Source: Caulobacter sp. (GTDB lineage: Bacteria > Pseudomonadota > Alphaproteobacteria > Caulobacterales > Caulobacteraceae). From it: a stretch of DNA of 38,263 bases. Under the pieces are notes generated by a model that had not been told where the DNA came from, made no database searches, and saw only the letters and a list, made by a program, of their open reading frames with translations. Below, piece after piece: positions 8,717-17,646 of the stretch. The stretch is from the NCBI GenBank assembly GCA_017744495.1, contig JAGIBE010000199.1:1-38263 (forward strand). Direction: 5' to 3'. Made by a program: the position numbers and the translations under genes. Each line of letters opens with the position of its first letter. Position 1 is the stretch's first letter.

Positions 8717-9930
8717 CAGGCGGCCGCCTCGTCCTCGTCGTCGAGCACGCCGGCCATGGCCGCCATGGACAGCTTGCGCATCGCCGAGGCGCGGACCTTC
8801 TCGCTCTCGCTCTTCAGCTGGCCGCAGGCGGCCAGGATGTCGCGACCGCGCGGGGTGCGGATCGGCGAGGAATAGCCGGCGCGATTGAGGATCGCCGCGA
8901 AGGCCTCGATCGCCGCCCAGTCCGAACACTGGTAGTCCGTGCCCGGCCAGGGGTTGAACGGGATCAGGTTGATCTTGGCGGGGATGCCCTTGATCAGCTT
9001 GACCAGGGCCCGGGCCTCGTCGGGGCTGTCGTTGACGCCCTTGAGCATCACGTATTCGAACGTCACCCGGCGGGCGTTGCTCAGGCCCGGATAGGCGCGG
9101 ATTCCGGCCATCAGCTCGGCGATCGGGTACTTCTTGTTCAGCGGCACCAGCACGTCGCGCAGGGCGTCGTTGGTGGCGTGCAGGCTGATGGCGAGCATGG
9201 CCTGGGTCGTCTCGCCCAGCTTGTTCAGCATCGGCACGACGCCCGAGGTCGAGACCGTGATCCGGCGACGCGAGATGGCGATGCCCTCGTTGTCGCTGAT
9301 GATCTCGATGGCGTCGGCCACCTGGCCCAGATTGTAGAGCGGCTCGCCCATGCCCATGAACACGATGTTGCTCAGCAGGCGGTCGTCCTTGTCGGACGGC
9401 CATTCGGCCAGGTCGTCCTTAGCGATCTGCACCTGGGCGACGATCTCGGCCGCCGTCAGGTTGCGCACCAGCGGCTGGGTGCCCGTATGGCAGAAGCTGC
9501 AGTTAAGCGTGCAGCCGACCTGGCTCGACACGCACAGCGCCCCGCTTCGGCCGACCGACGGGATGTAGACGGTCTCGACCTCGACGCCCGGCGCCATGCG
9601 GATCAGCCACTTGCGGGTGCCGTCCTTGCTGACCTGGCGTTCGACCACCTCGGGACGGGCCACGGTGAACTGCTCGGCCAGGCGGGCGCGGGTCTCCTTG
9701 GCGACATCGCTCATCTGGGCGAAGTCGGTCACGCCGCGATGGTGCACCCAGCGGAAGATCTGGGTGGCGCGCATCTTGGCCTTGCCGTGCTCGACCACAC
9801 CGCTCTCGGTCAGGGCGGCGATCATTTGCGGACGGGTCAGGCCCGACAGGTTGATCAGGGGCTTGGGCGCACCAATCCCTTCTTTCGCGGAAGAAGGCGC
9901 CATGCGCGACAGATCGAGGGTGACGCTCAA
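8716..9930 (-). CDS. rlmN: Dual-specificity RNA methyltransferase RlmN
   Basis: 404 residues. Radical-SAM enzyme that methylates C2 of A2503 in 23S rRNA, and in known homologues A37 of some tRNAs. The 4Fe-4S motif CxxxCxxC is C140, C144, C147 ([12 protein letters not shown]). C133 sits seven residues before the cluster, as does E. coli C118, and C369 near the end (ILAACGQL) matches the methyl-carrying C355, so both catalytic cysteines are present. The N-terminal about 20 residues and the acidic C-terminal tail are extra relative to the core family. It heads a two-gene unit with the NTF2-like protein. Confidence 0.96.
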   Translation of the reverse strand: MSVTLDLSRMAPSSAKEGIGAPKPLINLSGLTRPQMIAALTESGVVEHGKAKMRATQIFRWVHHRGVTDFAQMSDVAKETRARLAEQFTVARPEVVERQVSKDGTRKWLIRMAPGVEVETVYIPSVGRSGALCVSSQVGCTLNCSFCHTGTQPLVRNLTAAEIVAQVQIAKDDLAEWPSDKDDRLLSNIVFMGMGEPLYNLGQVADAIEIISDNEGIAISRRRITVSTSGVVPMLNKLGETTQAMLAISLHATNDALRDVLVPLNKKYPIAELMAGIRAYPGLSNARRVTFEYVMLKGVNDSPDEARALVKLIKGIPAKINLIPFNPWPGTDYQCSDWAAIEAFAAILNRAGYSSPIRTPRGRDILAACGQLKSESEKVRASAMRKLSMAAMAGVLDDEDEAAA

Positions 9931-10116
9931 GGGGAGGTCCGGGGCAGGAGATTTTCAGGATCGAGGCGGGGATATAGCAGCTCTCGACCGGTTTTCCAAA
10001 AGGGGCGCGGCGTCGCGGGGGCCCTTCCCGCGGGTCGCCGATTCACCATCGTCGTTTGCGGCCCGTTCACCGTCCTCGGGGATAATGCCCGATCTCTGGG
10101 GAGTCGGGCCTTGCTC

Positions 10117-11814
10117 ATGACCATGTGGAAACGGCTTGCGACGCGCCTTTTGGCGCGTCCCCTGACGCGTCTTCGCGTCGACGAACGCGGGGCCATCGCC
10201 GTGCAGTTCGCGCTGCTGCTGATCCCCATCGCTATCCTGACCTTCGGCCTGATCGACCTGAGCCGGACCAGCGTCCAGAAGCGCCAGCTACAGGACGCGC
10301 TGGACGCCGCGACCCTGATGGCCGCCCGCTCGAACGCCACCACCGACGCCGCCCTGGACGCGGTCGGCGACGCCGCCTTCCAGACCGAGATGGCCGGACT
10401 GGGGGTGCCGCTGAGCAACGCCAACTCGACCTTCGCCCTGGGTCCGAACAACACCGTGGTGGGCTCGGTCCAGAACATCACGATCAAGCCGATCATCTCC
10501 AATCTCTGGAGCACCGGCGACGCCAACGTCTCGGCCGGCTCGACCGTCATGCGCTCGGTCAACAAGCTGGAAGTGGCCCTGGTGCTGGACAACACCGGCT
10601 CGATGGGCAGCACGCTGAATTCGGGGACCAAGAAGATCGACGCCCTGATCACCGCGTCCAAGTCGCTGGTCGACGTCCTGGCCGCCGCCGCGGCGCGGGC
10701 CAGCGAGACCGACGCGGTGAAGATCAGCGTCGTGCCCTTCTCGATGACCGTGAACGTCGGCTCGACCTATCAGAGCCAAACCAGCTGGCTGGCGGGAACG
10801 ATGCCGAGCACCGGCTATGGCACGGACGTCTTCGCCAGCAACCAGAACCGCTTCACCCTGCTGTCGAACCTGGGCCTGACCTGGAAGGGCTGCGTCGAAA
10901 GCCGTCCCGCCCCCTACGACGTCACCGACGACCCGCCCAGCAGCTCGACGCCGGCCTCGATGTTCATCCCGTTCTTCGCGCCCGACGAGCCGGACGACAA
11001 TACCGTGGGCGTCAACCAGTCCAGCACGACGCGCTATCGCGACGTCCGCACCCAAAACACCTCGTATCCGATCCAGAACAACTGGCTGCCCGACGGGGTC
11101 TCGCCCAGCGGCACCCTGGCGACCGCGTGGAACACCCGCTCGACGCCGACCGCCAAGTACGGGACCAGCAACAAGAACAACGTCCTCGGCGTGGCCAAGA
11201 CCGGGACCGACTACGGCCCCAACGCCGGCTGCGGCCTGACCAGCCTGATGCGCCTGACCAATGTGCGCACCACCACCCAGCGGGACGCCGTCAAGGCCAA
11301 GCTCGGCCAGATGATCGCCAACGGCAACACCAACGTCGCCATGGGCCTGGCCTGGGGCTGGCACACCCTGTCGAAGAACGCGCCGTTCGCCGACGGCGTC
11401 GATCCGGCGACCGCCAACGGCAAGAAGACCACCAAGGTCATCGTGCTGCTCACCGACGGCGACAACACCAACGACGTCTACAACAACCCCAACAAGTCGA
11501 TCTATACGGGCTACGGCTATATCGGCCAGGGCCGCCTGAAGAACGCCAGCAACGTGGCCCTGACCACCAGCTCGACGGCCACCGACCGCCGCGACGCGAT
11601 CGACAGCCGCGAGAAGCTGCTGTGCGCCAACGCCAAGGCCAAGGGCGTGGTGATCTACGCTATCGGCGTGGGCGTTTCCGACCACTCCAGGTCCATCCTG
11701 CAGACCTGCGCCACCAAGCTGGACATGTATTACGACGTGACCGACGCCGACCAGCTGACCTCGGTGTTCAACACCATCGCCGGCTCGATCCAGAACCTTC
11801 GGATCACCCAATAG
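10117..11814 (+). CDS. TadG-like pilus-assembly / von Willebrand factor A protein
   Basis: 565 residues from the ATG at 10117 (a TTG at 10111 has better spacing to GGGGAG and is an alternative). Residues about 24-48 (RGAIAVQFALLLIPIAILTFGLIDLSR) are a single membrane helix of the Flp/TadE/TadG type, with the processing-like stretch just before it. From about 150 a von Willebrand A domain follows, with a MIDAS metal site D158-N-T-G-S162 and the later TDGDN (D447). Several internal segments are Asn/Thr/Ser-rich, as in extracytoplasmic proteins. Relatives are Tad pilus accessory proteins, but no other tad gene is in the window. A strong terminator follows. Confidence 0.88.
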   Translation: MTMWKRLATRLLARPLTRLRVDERGAIAVQFALLLIPIAILTFGLIDLSRTSVQKRQLQDALDAATLMAARSNATTDAALDAVGDAAFQTEMAGLGVPLSNANSTFALGPNNTVVGSVQNITIKPIISNLWSTGDANVSAGSTVMRSVNKLEVALVLDNTGSMGSTLNSGTKKIDALITASKSLVDVLAAAAARASETDAVKISVVPFSMTVNVGSTYQSQTSWLAGTMPSTGYGTDVFASNQNRFTLLSNLGLTWKGCVESRPAPYDVTDDPPSSSTPASMFIPFFAPDEPDDNTVGVNQSSTTRYRDVRTQNTSYPIQNNWLPDGVSPSGTLATAWNTRSTPTAKYGTSNKNNVLGVAKTGTDYGPNAGCGLTSLMRLTNVRTTTQRDAVKAKLGQMIANGNTNVAMGLAWGWHTLSKNAPFADGVDPATANGKKTTKVIVLLTDGDNTNDVYNNPNKSIYTGYGYIGQGRLKNASNVALTTSSTATDRRDAIDSREKLLCANAKAKGVVIYAIGVGVSDHSRSILQTCATKLDMYYDVTDADQLTSVFNTIAGSIQNLRITQ

Positions 11815-11817
11815 ACG

Positions 11818-11850
11818 AAAGCCCCGGAGCGCTGCTCCGGGGCTTTTCTC
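11818..11850 (+). terminator. Rho-independent terminator after the TadG-like gene
   Basis: AAAGCCCCGGAGC pairs perfectly with GCTCCGGGGCTTT around a GCT loop (stem 13 bp) and is followed by TCTCTTT. It starts 4 bases after the stop. The A-run on the other side makes it usable for the convergent dioxygenase gene as well. Confidence 0.9.
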
Positions 11851-11921
11851 TTTGCGGCTACTCGCCTCCGGCTCGTCCCCGGACAGATGGAGGTCTGGGG
11901 AAGCGGTCGCGCCGGAGACTC

Positions 11922-12857
11922 CTACGCCAGCTTGATCTCGCGCAGGCGCTGCTGGAGGAAGGCGTCGGCGGTGATCGGCTCGGGATAGCGATCCGGGTTC
12001 TCTTCCGTGACGCAGCTGGGCAGGGTCTTGATCAGATAGTCCGACGCGAAGTGCAGGAAGAACGGCGTCGAGTAGCGCGGCACGCCGCGGCGCTCGGGCG
12101 GAGGGTTCTGCACGCGGTGGATCGTCGAGGGCAGGACGTGGTTGGTCAGGCGCTCCAGCATGTCGCCGATATTGATGACGATGCAGCCCGGGGGCGGATT
12201 GATCGGCAGCCACTGGCCGTCGCGGTCCAGCAGTTCCAGGCCGCCCTCCTCCGCGCCCATCAGCAGGGTGATGGTGTTGATGTCGCCGTGGGCGCCGGCC
12301 CGTACGCCGGTGGCGTCCTTGGGGATCGGCGGATAGTGCAGCAGGCGCAGCACGCTGTTGCCGTCCTTGACCGTCGGGTCGAAGAAGTCGCGGCCCAGGT
12401 TCAGATAGGTGGCGATGGCTTTCAGCACCCGCACGCCCAGGCTGTCGAGCGCGCCGTACAGCCAGCCGACATTGTGGTGGAAGCTGGGGATCTCGGCCGG
12501 CCAGACGTTGTCGGCCATGGTGGCGCGGAACGGGTGGCCCGGCGGCAGGTCGCGGCCCACGTGCCAGAATTCCTTCAGGTCGTGGTGGGTGGCGCCCTTG
12601 GCGGTCTCGATGCCGAACGGGATGTAGCCGCGCGAGCCGCCGGTCGCGCCGGCGTACTGCTTCTTGGTCGGCTCGGGCAGGGCGAAGAAGGCCTTGGCGT
12701 CGGCGATGGCCGCGTCGATGCGGGCCTGGTCCAGGTCATGGTCCGAGATCACCGCGAAGCCGTATCGTTGGAACGACGCGCCCAGTTCCTGGGCGAACCT
12801 GTCGAAATCCTTCGAATACAGGGTGAACGAGACGGGTTCGATGGCGGATGCGGACAC
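11922..12857 (-). CDS. 2-oxoglutarate / Fe(II)-dependent dioxygenase, isopenicillin-N-synthase-like
   Basis: 311 residues. The N-terminal non-heme dioxygenase segment (YGFAVISDHDLD) precedes a jelly-roll core with the iron ligands H190, D192 (AHGDINTITLL) and H247 (STIHRV) and the 2-oxoglutarate-binding R261/S263 (RYSTPFF). It should hydroxylate or oxidise a small molecule using oxygen; the substrate is unknown and the gene stands alone, with no biosynthetic partner next to it. Start ATG at 12857. A perfect inverted repeat 20 bases upstream suggests tight repression. Confidence 0.93.
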   Translation of the reverse strand: MSASAIEPVSFTLYSKDFDRFAQELGASFQRYGFAVISDHDLDQARIDAAIADAKAFFALPEPTKKQYAGATGGSRGYIPFGIETAKGATHHDLKEFWHVGRDLPPGHPFRATMADNVWPAEIPSFHHNVGWLYGALDSLGVRVLKAIATYLNLGRDFFDPTVKDGNSVLRLLHYPPIPKDATGVRAGAHGDINTITLLMGAEEGGLELLDRDGQWLPINPPPGCIVINIGDMLERLTNHVLPSTIHRVQNPPPERRGVPRYSTPFFLHFASDYLIKTLPSCVTEENPDRYPEPITADAFLQQRLREIKLA

Positions 12858-12876
12858 GGGCGTGGGCCTCGATATT

Positions 12877-12896
12877 TAGTAAGACGGCACTTACTA
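12877..12896. promoter_or_regulatory. Palindromic operator candidate upstream of the dioxygenase
   Basis: TAGTAAG-ACGGCA-CTTACTA: perfect 7-base arms with a 6-base spacer, 20-39 bases before the dioxygenase ATG, in an otherwise GC-rich gap. Size and symmetry suit a TetR- or MarR-type dimer. No regulator gene is adjacent. Confidence 0.5.
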
Positions 12897-13055
12897 CACC
12901 GGCAACGCCCCGGAGCGAAGTCCCGTTCATGCTGGCGTCAGGTCCGATAGCGGAACTTGACCATGAGAAAGGCGTTTTCGCCTCTCAATACATTCAAGAC
13001 GCGAAGGACCATGGGCGGTAGTCCGGGATCAAGGCCGCAAGAGGGAAATTAGAGC

Positions 13056-13736
13056 GTGATGATGAAGAAGACCGCACCGTGGATCGCCCTGGTCGGCGTG
13101 GCCGCGCTGACCGCCGCCTGCACCACCACCGATCCCTATACCGGCATGCCCGTGCGCAACAACACGGGCACGGGAGCCCTGGCGGGGGCCGGGGTCGGCG
13201 CGGTCCTGGGTTATTTGACCAACACCAACAAGGGCGAGCAGGGTCGCAAGAACGCCCTGATCGGCGCCGGCATCGGCGCACTGGCCGGCGGCGCGGTCGG
13301 CAACTACATGGACCGCCAGCAGGCCGACTTCCGCCGCAGCCTGGAAGGCTCGGGGGTGATGATCCGCCGCAACGGCGACCAGATCGTGCTGATCATGCCC
13401 AGCGACGTGACCTTCGCGGTCGACAAGTCCGACGTCCAGCCCCAGTTCACCCGCGTGCTCGACGATGTGGCCCGCACGCTGAACGCCTATCCGCAGACCA
13501 CCATCGACGTGGTCGGCCACGCCGACTCCAGCGGCCCGGACGACTACAACCAGACCCTGTCGGAACGCCGCGCCAGCGCCGTGGCCGGCTATCTGACCGG
13601 CCCCGGCAAGGTCCTGCCCGACCGCGTCTTCGTCGCCGGCCAGGGCGAGCGCCAGCCGATCGCCTCGAACGACACCGCCGAGGGCCGGGCCCAGAATCGC
13701 CGGGTGGAGATCATCCTGCGGCCGTTAACGAAGTAG
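13056..13736 (+). CDS. OmpA-family peptidoglycan-binding lipoprotein
   Basis: 226 residues from a GTG at 13056; ATG at 13059 or 13062 is equally possible. The signal peptide ends in the lipobox LTAAC (C22). Residues about 38-84 form two glycine-zipper repeats (GALAGAGVGAVLGY, ALIGAGIGALAGGAVGNY). The OmpA C-terminal domain spans about 118-222, with D157 (GHAD) and R172 spaced as in the known diaminopimelate-binding pair of OmpA. Architecture matches YiaD-like lipoproteins that tie the outer membrane to peptidoglycan. It stands alone on the plus strand, convergent with comM. Confidence 0.94.
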   Translation: MMMKKTAPWIALVGVAALTAACTTTDPYTGMPVRNNTGTGALAGAGVGAVLGYLTNTNKGEQGRKNALIGAGIGALAGGAVGNYMDRQQADFRRSLEGSGVMIRRNGDQIVLIMPSDVTFAVDKSDVQPQFTRVLDDVARTLNAYPQTTIDVVGHADSSGPDDYNQTLSERRASAVAGYLTGPGKVLPDRVFVAGQGERQPIASNDTAEGRAQNRRVEIILRPLTK

Positions 13737-13748
13737 TGCTCAACGTCC

Positions 13749-13809
13749 TCCGCCCCCTATGGGGGCGGATAGACGGCGAAGCCGTCAGGTGGGGGCAAGT
13801 GGGGTGCGC
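13749..13809. repeat. Intergenic repeat A, copy 1
   Basis: About 60 bases made of two hairpins, CCGCCCCC-TAT-GGGGGCGG and GACGGC-GAA-GCCGTC, followed by AGGTGGGGGCAAGTGGG. A near-identical copy in the same orientation is at 29207-29266. It fills the gap between the OmpA-type and comM stops. Confidence 0.9.
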
Positions 13810-13816
13810 CACCAGC

Positions 13817-15361
13817 CTAAAACACCCCTTCCCCCATGCTCAGCGCATTGGTCCGCCGGTGCGCCAGCGCCTCGGCTACATGCACTCGCTTGACGCTGGT
13901 CGCCCCCTCCAGATCGGCGATGGTCCGCGCCAGGCGCAGGACGCGGGTCCAGCCGCGGGCGCTGATCTGGCCGGCCTCGGCGGCGCGGGCCAGCAGGGCG
14001 CGGCCGGCCTCGTCGAGATCGGCGATCTTCTCCAGGAAGCGCCCTTCGGCCCGGCCGTTCAGGACGTCGGCGCCGGTGGGCGCGCCCTCAATGGTTTCCG
14101 CCCGTTCCTGCTGCAGCCGCCTGGCCCGAGCCACGCGGGCGGCGGCCTCGGCCGTGCCCTCCGGCGGCGGCGGCAGGGCCAGGTCGGCGGCGGTGACAGC
14201 CGGCATGTCGACGGCCAGGTCGATGCGGTCCATCAGCGGTCCGGACACCCGCCCCTGATAGTCGCGCTGGCAGCGCGGGGCCTTGCCGCACGCCCCGCGC
14301 CCAGCTCCGCCATGGCCGCAGCGGCAGGGGTTCATGGCCGCCACCAGCTGGACCCGGGCGGGATAGCGGACATGGGCGTTGGCTCGCGCCACCATCACCT
14401 CGCCCGTTTCAAGCGGTCCGCGCAGGCTGTCCAGCGCCTGGACCCCGAACTCGGGCAGCTCGTCCAGGAACAGCACGCCGTTATGGGCCAGCGACACCTC
14501 GCCCGGCTTGGCCCTCAGCCCGCCGCCCGTGAGAGCCGCCATCGAGGCGCTGTGGTGCGGAGCCCGGTAGGGCCGCGCCCGGGTTAGGGTCCCCTTGGCG
14601 ATCAGCCCGGCCACTGAATGGACCATCGAGGTCTCCAGCAGTTCGTGCGAGCTCAAGGGCGGCAGCAGCCCCGGCAGCCGTTGGGCCAGCATCGACTTGC
14701 CCGAGCCCGGCGGGCCGCAGAACAGCAGGTTGTGCGAGCCGGCCGCGGCGATCTCCAGGGCCCGCTTGGCGTGCTCCTGGCCCTTCACGTCACGCAGATC
14801 GCGCGCCGTCTCGCCCTCGACCACGGGACCGGGCGATGGGGCCGACAGGATCTGGCCGCCCCGGAAGTGGTTGATCAGGGCCACCAGCGAGCGCGGGGCC
14901 AGGATGCGCGTGCCGCCGGCCCAGGCCGCCTCGGGCCCGCAGGCCTCGGGACAGATCAGTCCCAGGTCCATCGCCCCGGCGGCCATGGCGGCGGGCAGCG
15001 CCCCGGCGCAGGGCGCGATCCGTCCGTCCAAGGACAGTTCGCCCATCGCCGCCCAGCCGTCCAGCGCGTCGATCGGAATCACGCCCATGGCGGCCATCAC
15101 GGCCAGCGCGATGGGCAGGTCGTAGTGCGAACCTTCCTTGCGCATGTCGGCCGGGGCCAGGTTGGCGACGATGCGCTTGGCCGGGAGGGCCAAGCCCATG
15201 CCGGCGAATGCTCCGCGCACCCGCTCCTTGCTCTCGGCCACGGCCTTGTCGCCGAGACCGACGATGACCATGACCTTTTCGCCGCCCGTCAGCTGGACCT
15301 CGACGTCGACACGCCGCGCCTCCACGCCCTCGAACGCCACCGTGACGACCTTTGCGGCCAT
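13817..15361 (-). CDS. comM: YifB/ComM-family Mg-chelatase-like AAA ATPase
   Basis: 514 residues, full family length. An N-terminal ChlI/Lon-like domain (about 20-145) precedes the AAA+ core with Walker A GPPGSGKS (216-223) and Walker B FLDELPEF, a cysteine-bearing insertion (MNPCRCGHGG ... CGKAPRCQRDY) and the C-terminal helical lid. ComM homologues are hexameric helicases that help branch migration during integration of transformed DNA. Start ATG at 15361. It may be read together with gshB (gap 129 bases), but the gap contains a perfect DnaA box, so separate control is plausible. Confidence 0.94.
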   Translation of the reverse strand: MAAKVVTVAFEGVEARRVDVEVQLTGGEKVMVIVGLGDKAVAESKERVRGAFAGMGLALPAKRIVANLAPADMRKEGSHYDLPIALAVMAAMGVIPIDALDGWAAMGELSLDGRIAPCAGALPAAMAAGAMDLGLICPEACGPEAAWAGGTRILAPRSLVALINHFRGGQILSAPSPGPVVEGETARDLRDVKGQEHAKRALEIAAAGSHNLLFCGPPGSGKSMLAQRLPGLLPPLSSHELLETSMVHSVAGLIAKGTLTRARPYRAPHHSASMAALTGGGLRAKPGEVSLAHNGVLFLDELPEFGVQALDSLRGPLETGEVMVARANAHVRYPARVQLVAAMNPCRCGHGGAGRGACGKAPRCQRDYQGRVSGPLMDRIDLAVDMPAVTAADLALPPPPEGTAEAAARVARARRLQQERAETIEGAPTGADVLNGRAEGRFLEKIADLDEAGRALLARAAEAGQISARGWTRVLRLARTIADLEGATSVKRVHVAEALAHRRTNALSMGEGVF

Positions 15362-15388
15362 TGGGATTCCGTCCCCTTGTCCACCCTT

Positions 15389-15397
15389 TTATCCACA
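15389..15397 (+). promoter_or_regulatory. DnaA box upstream of comM
   Basis: TTATCCACA, a perfect match to the DnaA-box consensus, lies 28 bases before the comM ATG; TTGTCCACC at 15378-15386 is a second, weaker match. Occupancy is inferred. Confidence 0.5.
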
Positions 15398-15490
15398 AGC
15401 CAAGCATGGCTGTTGGAGCGGAGCAAGAACGAAAAATGAACGTTTCAGGAAAGTGTGACGATTCAGTCGTCTAGCCGACGCTCTTCATCC

Positions 15491-16438
15491 TCAGGTGGAG
15501 CTGAGCTCGGCGATCCGATCCCAGAGGATCGCCGCGGCGTCGGCTCCGCCGAACCGCTTCAGCTGCTGGGCGCCGGTCGGCGAGGTGACGTTGATCTCGG
15601 TCAGGTACTCTCCGATCACGTCGATGCCGACGAACAGCAGGCCACGCTTCTTCAGTTCCGGACCGATGATCGCGCAGAGCTCCAGGTCGCGCTGGGTCAG
15701 CTCGACCGCCTCGGCGCGGCCGCCCACCCGCAGGTTGGACCGCACCTGACCGGCGGCCGGCACGCGGTTGACCGCGCCCACCGGTTCGCCGTGGACCAGC
15801 AGGATGCGCTTGTCGCCCTTGCTCACGGCCGGGACGAATTTCTGGGCGATCACCTGCTCGCGGCCGATCATGGCGTGCAGCTCGAGCAAGGCGTCCAGAT
15901 TGGGGTCGTCGGCCAGCAGCCGCGCCACGCCCGAACCGCCGCCGCCGTAGAGGGGCTTGAGCACGATGTCGCCGTGCCGGGCCCGGAAGTCGTAGATCGC
16001 CTCGTGGTCGCTGGTGATCAGGGTCGGCGGCTGGACGCCCGGGAAGTCGGTGACGAACAGCTTCTCCGGCGCGTTGCGCACTTCGGCCGGATTATTGACC
16101 ACCAAGGTGTGCGGATGGACCTTCTCCAGGAAATGCGTCGCGGTGATGTAGGCCATGTCGAACGGCGGGTCCTGGCGCATCAGCACCACGTCGACGTCGT
16201 CCTTCATGTCCAGGACCACGGTCTCACCCAACTCGGCGTGGGCGCCTTGCGTCTTGGTCAGTTTCAACGGCTGGGCGCGGGCGAACACCCGGCCATCCTC
16301 CATCGACAGCTTGTCCGGCGTGTAGAACCACAGCCTGTGGCCCCGCTGTTGGGCCTCCCACATCATCAGGAAGGTGGTGTCGGTTTCGATGTTGATCCCC
16401 AGGACGGGGTCCATCTGGACGGCGACTCTCAGCGACAT
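15491..16438 (-). CDS. gshB: Glutathione synthase
   Basis: 315 residues, the usual length. It joins gamma-glutamylcysteine and glycine using ATP. The N-terminal GSH-S domain begins [23 protein letters not shown]; the ATP-grasp domain (about 125-315) shows [11 protein letters not shown] as the nucleotide-binding glycine loop, the [18 protein letters not shown] segment, and the metal-binding [10 protein letters not shown] near the end. Start ATG at 16438. It lies upstream of comM on the same strand. Confidence 0.97.
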   Translation of the reverse strand: MSLRVAVQMDPVLGINIETDTTFLMMWEAQQRGHRLWFYTPDKLSMEDGRVFARAQPLKLTKTQGAHAELGETVVLDMKDDVDVVLMRQDPPFDMAYITATHFLEKVHPHTLVVNNPAEVRNAPEKLFVTDFPGVQPPTLITSDHEAIYDFRARHGDIVLKPLYGGGGSGVARLLADDPNLDALLELHAMIGREQVIAQKFVPAVSKGDKRILLVHGEPVGAVNRVPAAGQVRSNLRVGGRAEAVELTQRDLELCAIIGPELKKRGLLFVGIDVIGEYLTEINVTSPTGAQQLKRFGGADAAAILWDRIAELSST

Positions 16439-16525
16439 GGGGACTCCGGGGCTTTGTGCGCGCCGACCTAGACGGTCCTGGGCGGCGATTGTCTAGTTAG
16501 GTTCGAACGGCGCGATTGCGAGAGG

Positions 16526-16981
16526 TCATTTCACAGCATCTCGGGCGTCGTAGCGCGCCTGGGCCGTCGCCACCTCGGGCATGCGAGTCTCGGCCCAGTC
16601 GATCATGAGGCGCAGGGCCGCCAGCAGGTCGCGCGCCAGGGGCGTGGCGCCGTAGGTCACCGTCACCGGCACCGTGGCCTCGACTCGGCGCGTCACCAAG
16701 CCGTCGCGCTCCAGCGAGCGCAGGGTCTGGGTCAGCATCTTCTGCGACACCCCGCCGATGCGGCGCTTCAAATCACTGAAGCGCATGTCGGCGTCGCCCA
16801 GCAGCAGCAAGATCAGCACGCTCCACTTGTCGCCGATACGGTCCAGCAGCTTGCGGGTGGGACAATCGGCGGCGAACGCGTCGCCTCGCGCCGAGATCGC
16901 CGCGACGCGAACTTGCTTGGCGTTGATCGGGAGGGTGGTTTCCTGGAGGTGACCAGGTGAGGGGAAGGTGCCGTCTTGCAT
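16526..16981 (-). CDS. HxlR-type winged-helix regulator
   Basis: 151 residues. After a variable N-terminus the HxlR signature CPTRKLLDRIGDKWSVLILLLL begins at C40; the recognition region (RFSDLKRRIGGVSQKMLTQTLRSLERDGLVTR) follows. The cysteine at the head of the domain is the residue that senses thiol stress or electrophiles in several HxlR proteins. It is divergent from an NAD(P)-binding oxidoreductase with 51 bases between the starts, a classic regulator/target pair. Confidence 0.92.
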   Translation of the reverse strand: MQDGTFPSPGHLQETTLPINAKQVRVAAISARGDAFAADCPTRKLLDRIGDKWSVLILLLLGDADMRFSDLKRRIGGVSQKMLTQTLRSLERDGLVTRRVEATVPVTVTYGATPLARDLLAALRLMIDWAETRMPEVATAQARYDARDAVK

Positions 16982-17000
16982 GGTGAGTTTCCCTAGCGCA

Positions 17001-17023
17001 CTTGGTCACTCTTGGAAACCAAG
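17001..17023. promoter_or_regulatory. Candidate HxlR operator
   Basis: CTTGGT-N11-ACCAAG is a perfect 6-base inverted repeat in the 51-base divergent region; a third CTTGG at 17011 lies inside. Its right arm overlaps the AAGGAG ribosome site of the oxidoreductase, so bound protein would block that promoter's start region. Confidence 0.45.
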
Positions 17024-17032
17024 GAGCACATC

Positions 17033-17641
17033 ATGAAGGTCGCGGTTCTGGGCGCCAGCGGTCGCGCCGGCTCGGAAATCACTAGGGAATTGGCCGCGCG
17101 CGGTCATTCGGTGATTGCCGTCGCCCGCAAGCCCGAAGCCATTTCCGCCGCGCCGGGCGTCACCGCCGTGGCGGGCGACGCGTCCGACCCAGCCGCCCTG
17201 GCCGACCTGATCAAGGGCGCTGACGCGGTGATCAGCGCCCTGCACTTCGACGTGCCGGCCCAGACCCTGCTGTCGGCCCTGCGCCAGGCCGGTGTCGGCC
17301 GCCTGCTGGTGACCGGCGGCGCGGCCAGCCTGGAGGTCGCGCCCGGCAAGCGCCTGATCGACACCCCGGAGTTCCCCGAGGAATGGAAGACGTTCGCCCA
17401 AGGCGGCATCGCGTTCCTGGACGCCCTGCGCGACGAGACGGCGATCGACTGGACCTTTTTCTCGCCCGCCGCCTTCATCTTCGAGGGCCCACGCACGGAG
17501 ACGTTCCGCCTGGGCGGCGACCAGCTGGTCACCGACGAAGCCGGCGAGAGCAAGATCAGCTTCGCCGACTACGCCATCGCCATGGTCGACGAGCTGGAGC
17601 AGCACCGCTATCCGCGCGGTCGGTTCACGGCGGCTTACTGA
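17033..17641 (+). CDS. NAD(P)-binding oxidoreductase (atypical short-chain dehydrogenase)
   Basis: 202 residues. A Rossmann fold opens with GASGRAG (7-13), followed by VIAVARKPE, GDASDPAALADLIKGADAVISAL and LLVTGGAASLEV, as in the YwnB / NAD(P)H-binding (NmrA-like) branch. Catalytic Tyr-x3-Lys of classical SDRs is not evident, so it may act as a flavin or quinone reductase-like or sensor protein. The ATG at 17033 was chosen because AAGGAG lies 6 bases upstream; an upstream in-frame ATG at 17012 overlaps the operator. HxlR partners of this type often respond to quinones or aldehydes. Confidence 0.9.
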   Translation: MKVAVLGASGRAGSEITRELAARGHSVIAVARKPEAISAAPGVTAVAGDASDPAALADLIKGADAVISALHFDVPAQTLLSALRQAGVGRLLVTGGAASLEVAPGKRLIDTPEFPEEWKTFAQGGIAFLDALRDETAIDWTFFSPAAFIFEGPRTETFRLGGDQLVTDEAGESKISFADYAIAMVDELEQHRYPRGRFTAAY

Positions 17642-17646
17642 GACTT

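Noticed and set aside
10125..12950. 941-codon plus-strand frame
   Set aside because: Shifted frame of the TadG-like gene followed by antisense of the dioxygenase; composition is Arg/Gln/His-rich and domain-free, and it runs through the terminator.
16498..16512. TAGGTTCGAACGGCG, like a tRNA T-arm
   Set aside because: The arm does not pair properly and no anticodon or acceptor stem can be drawn around it.
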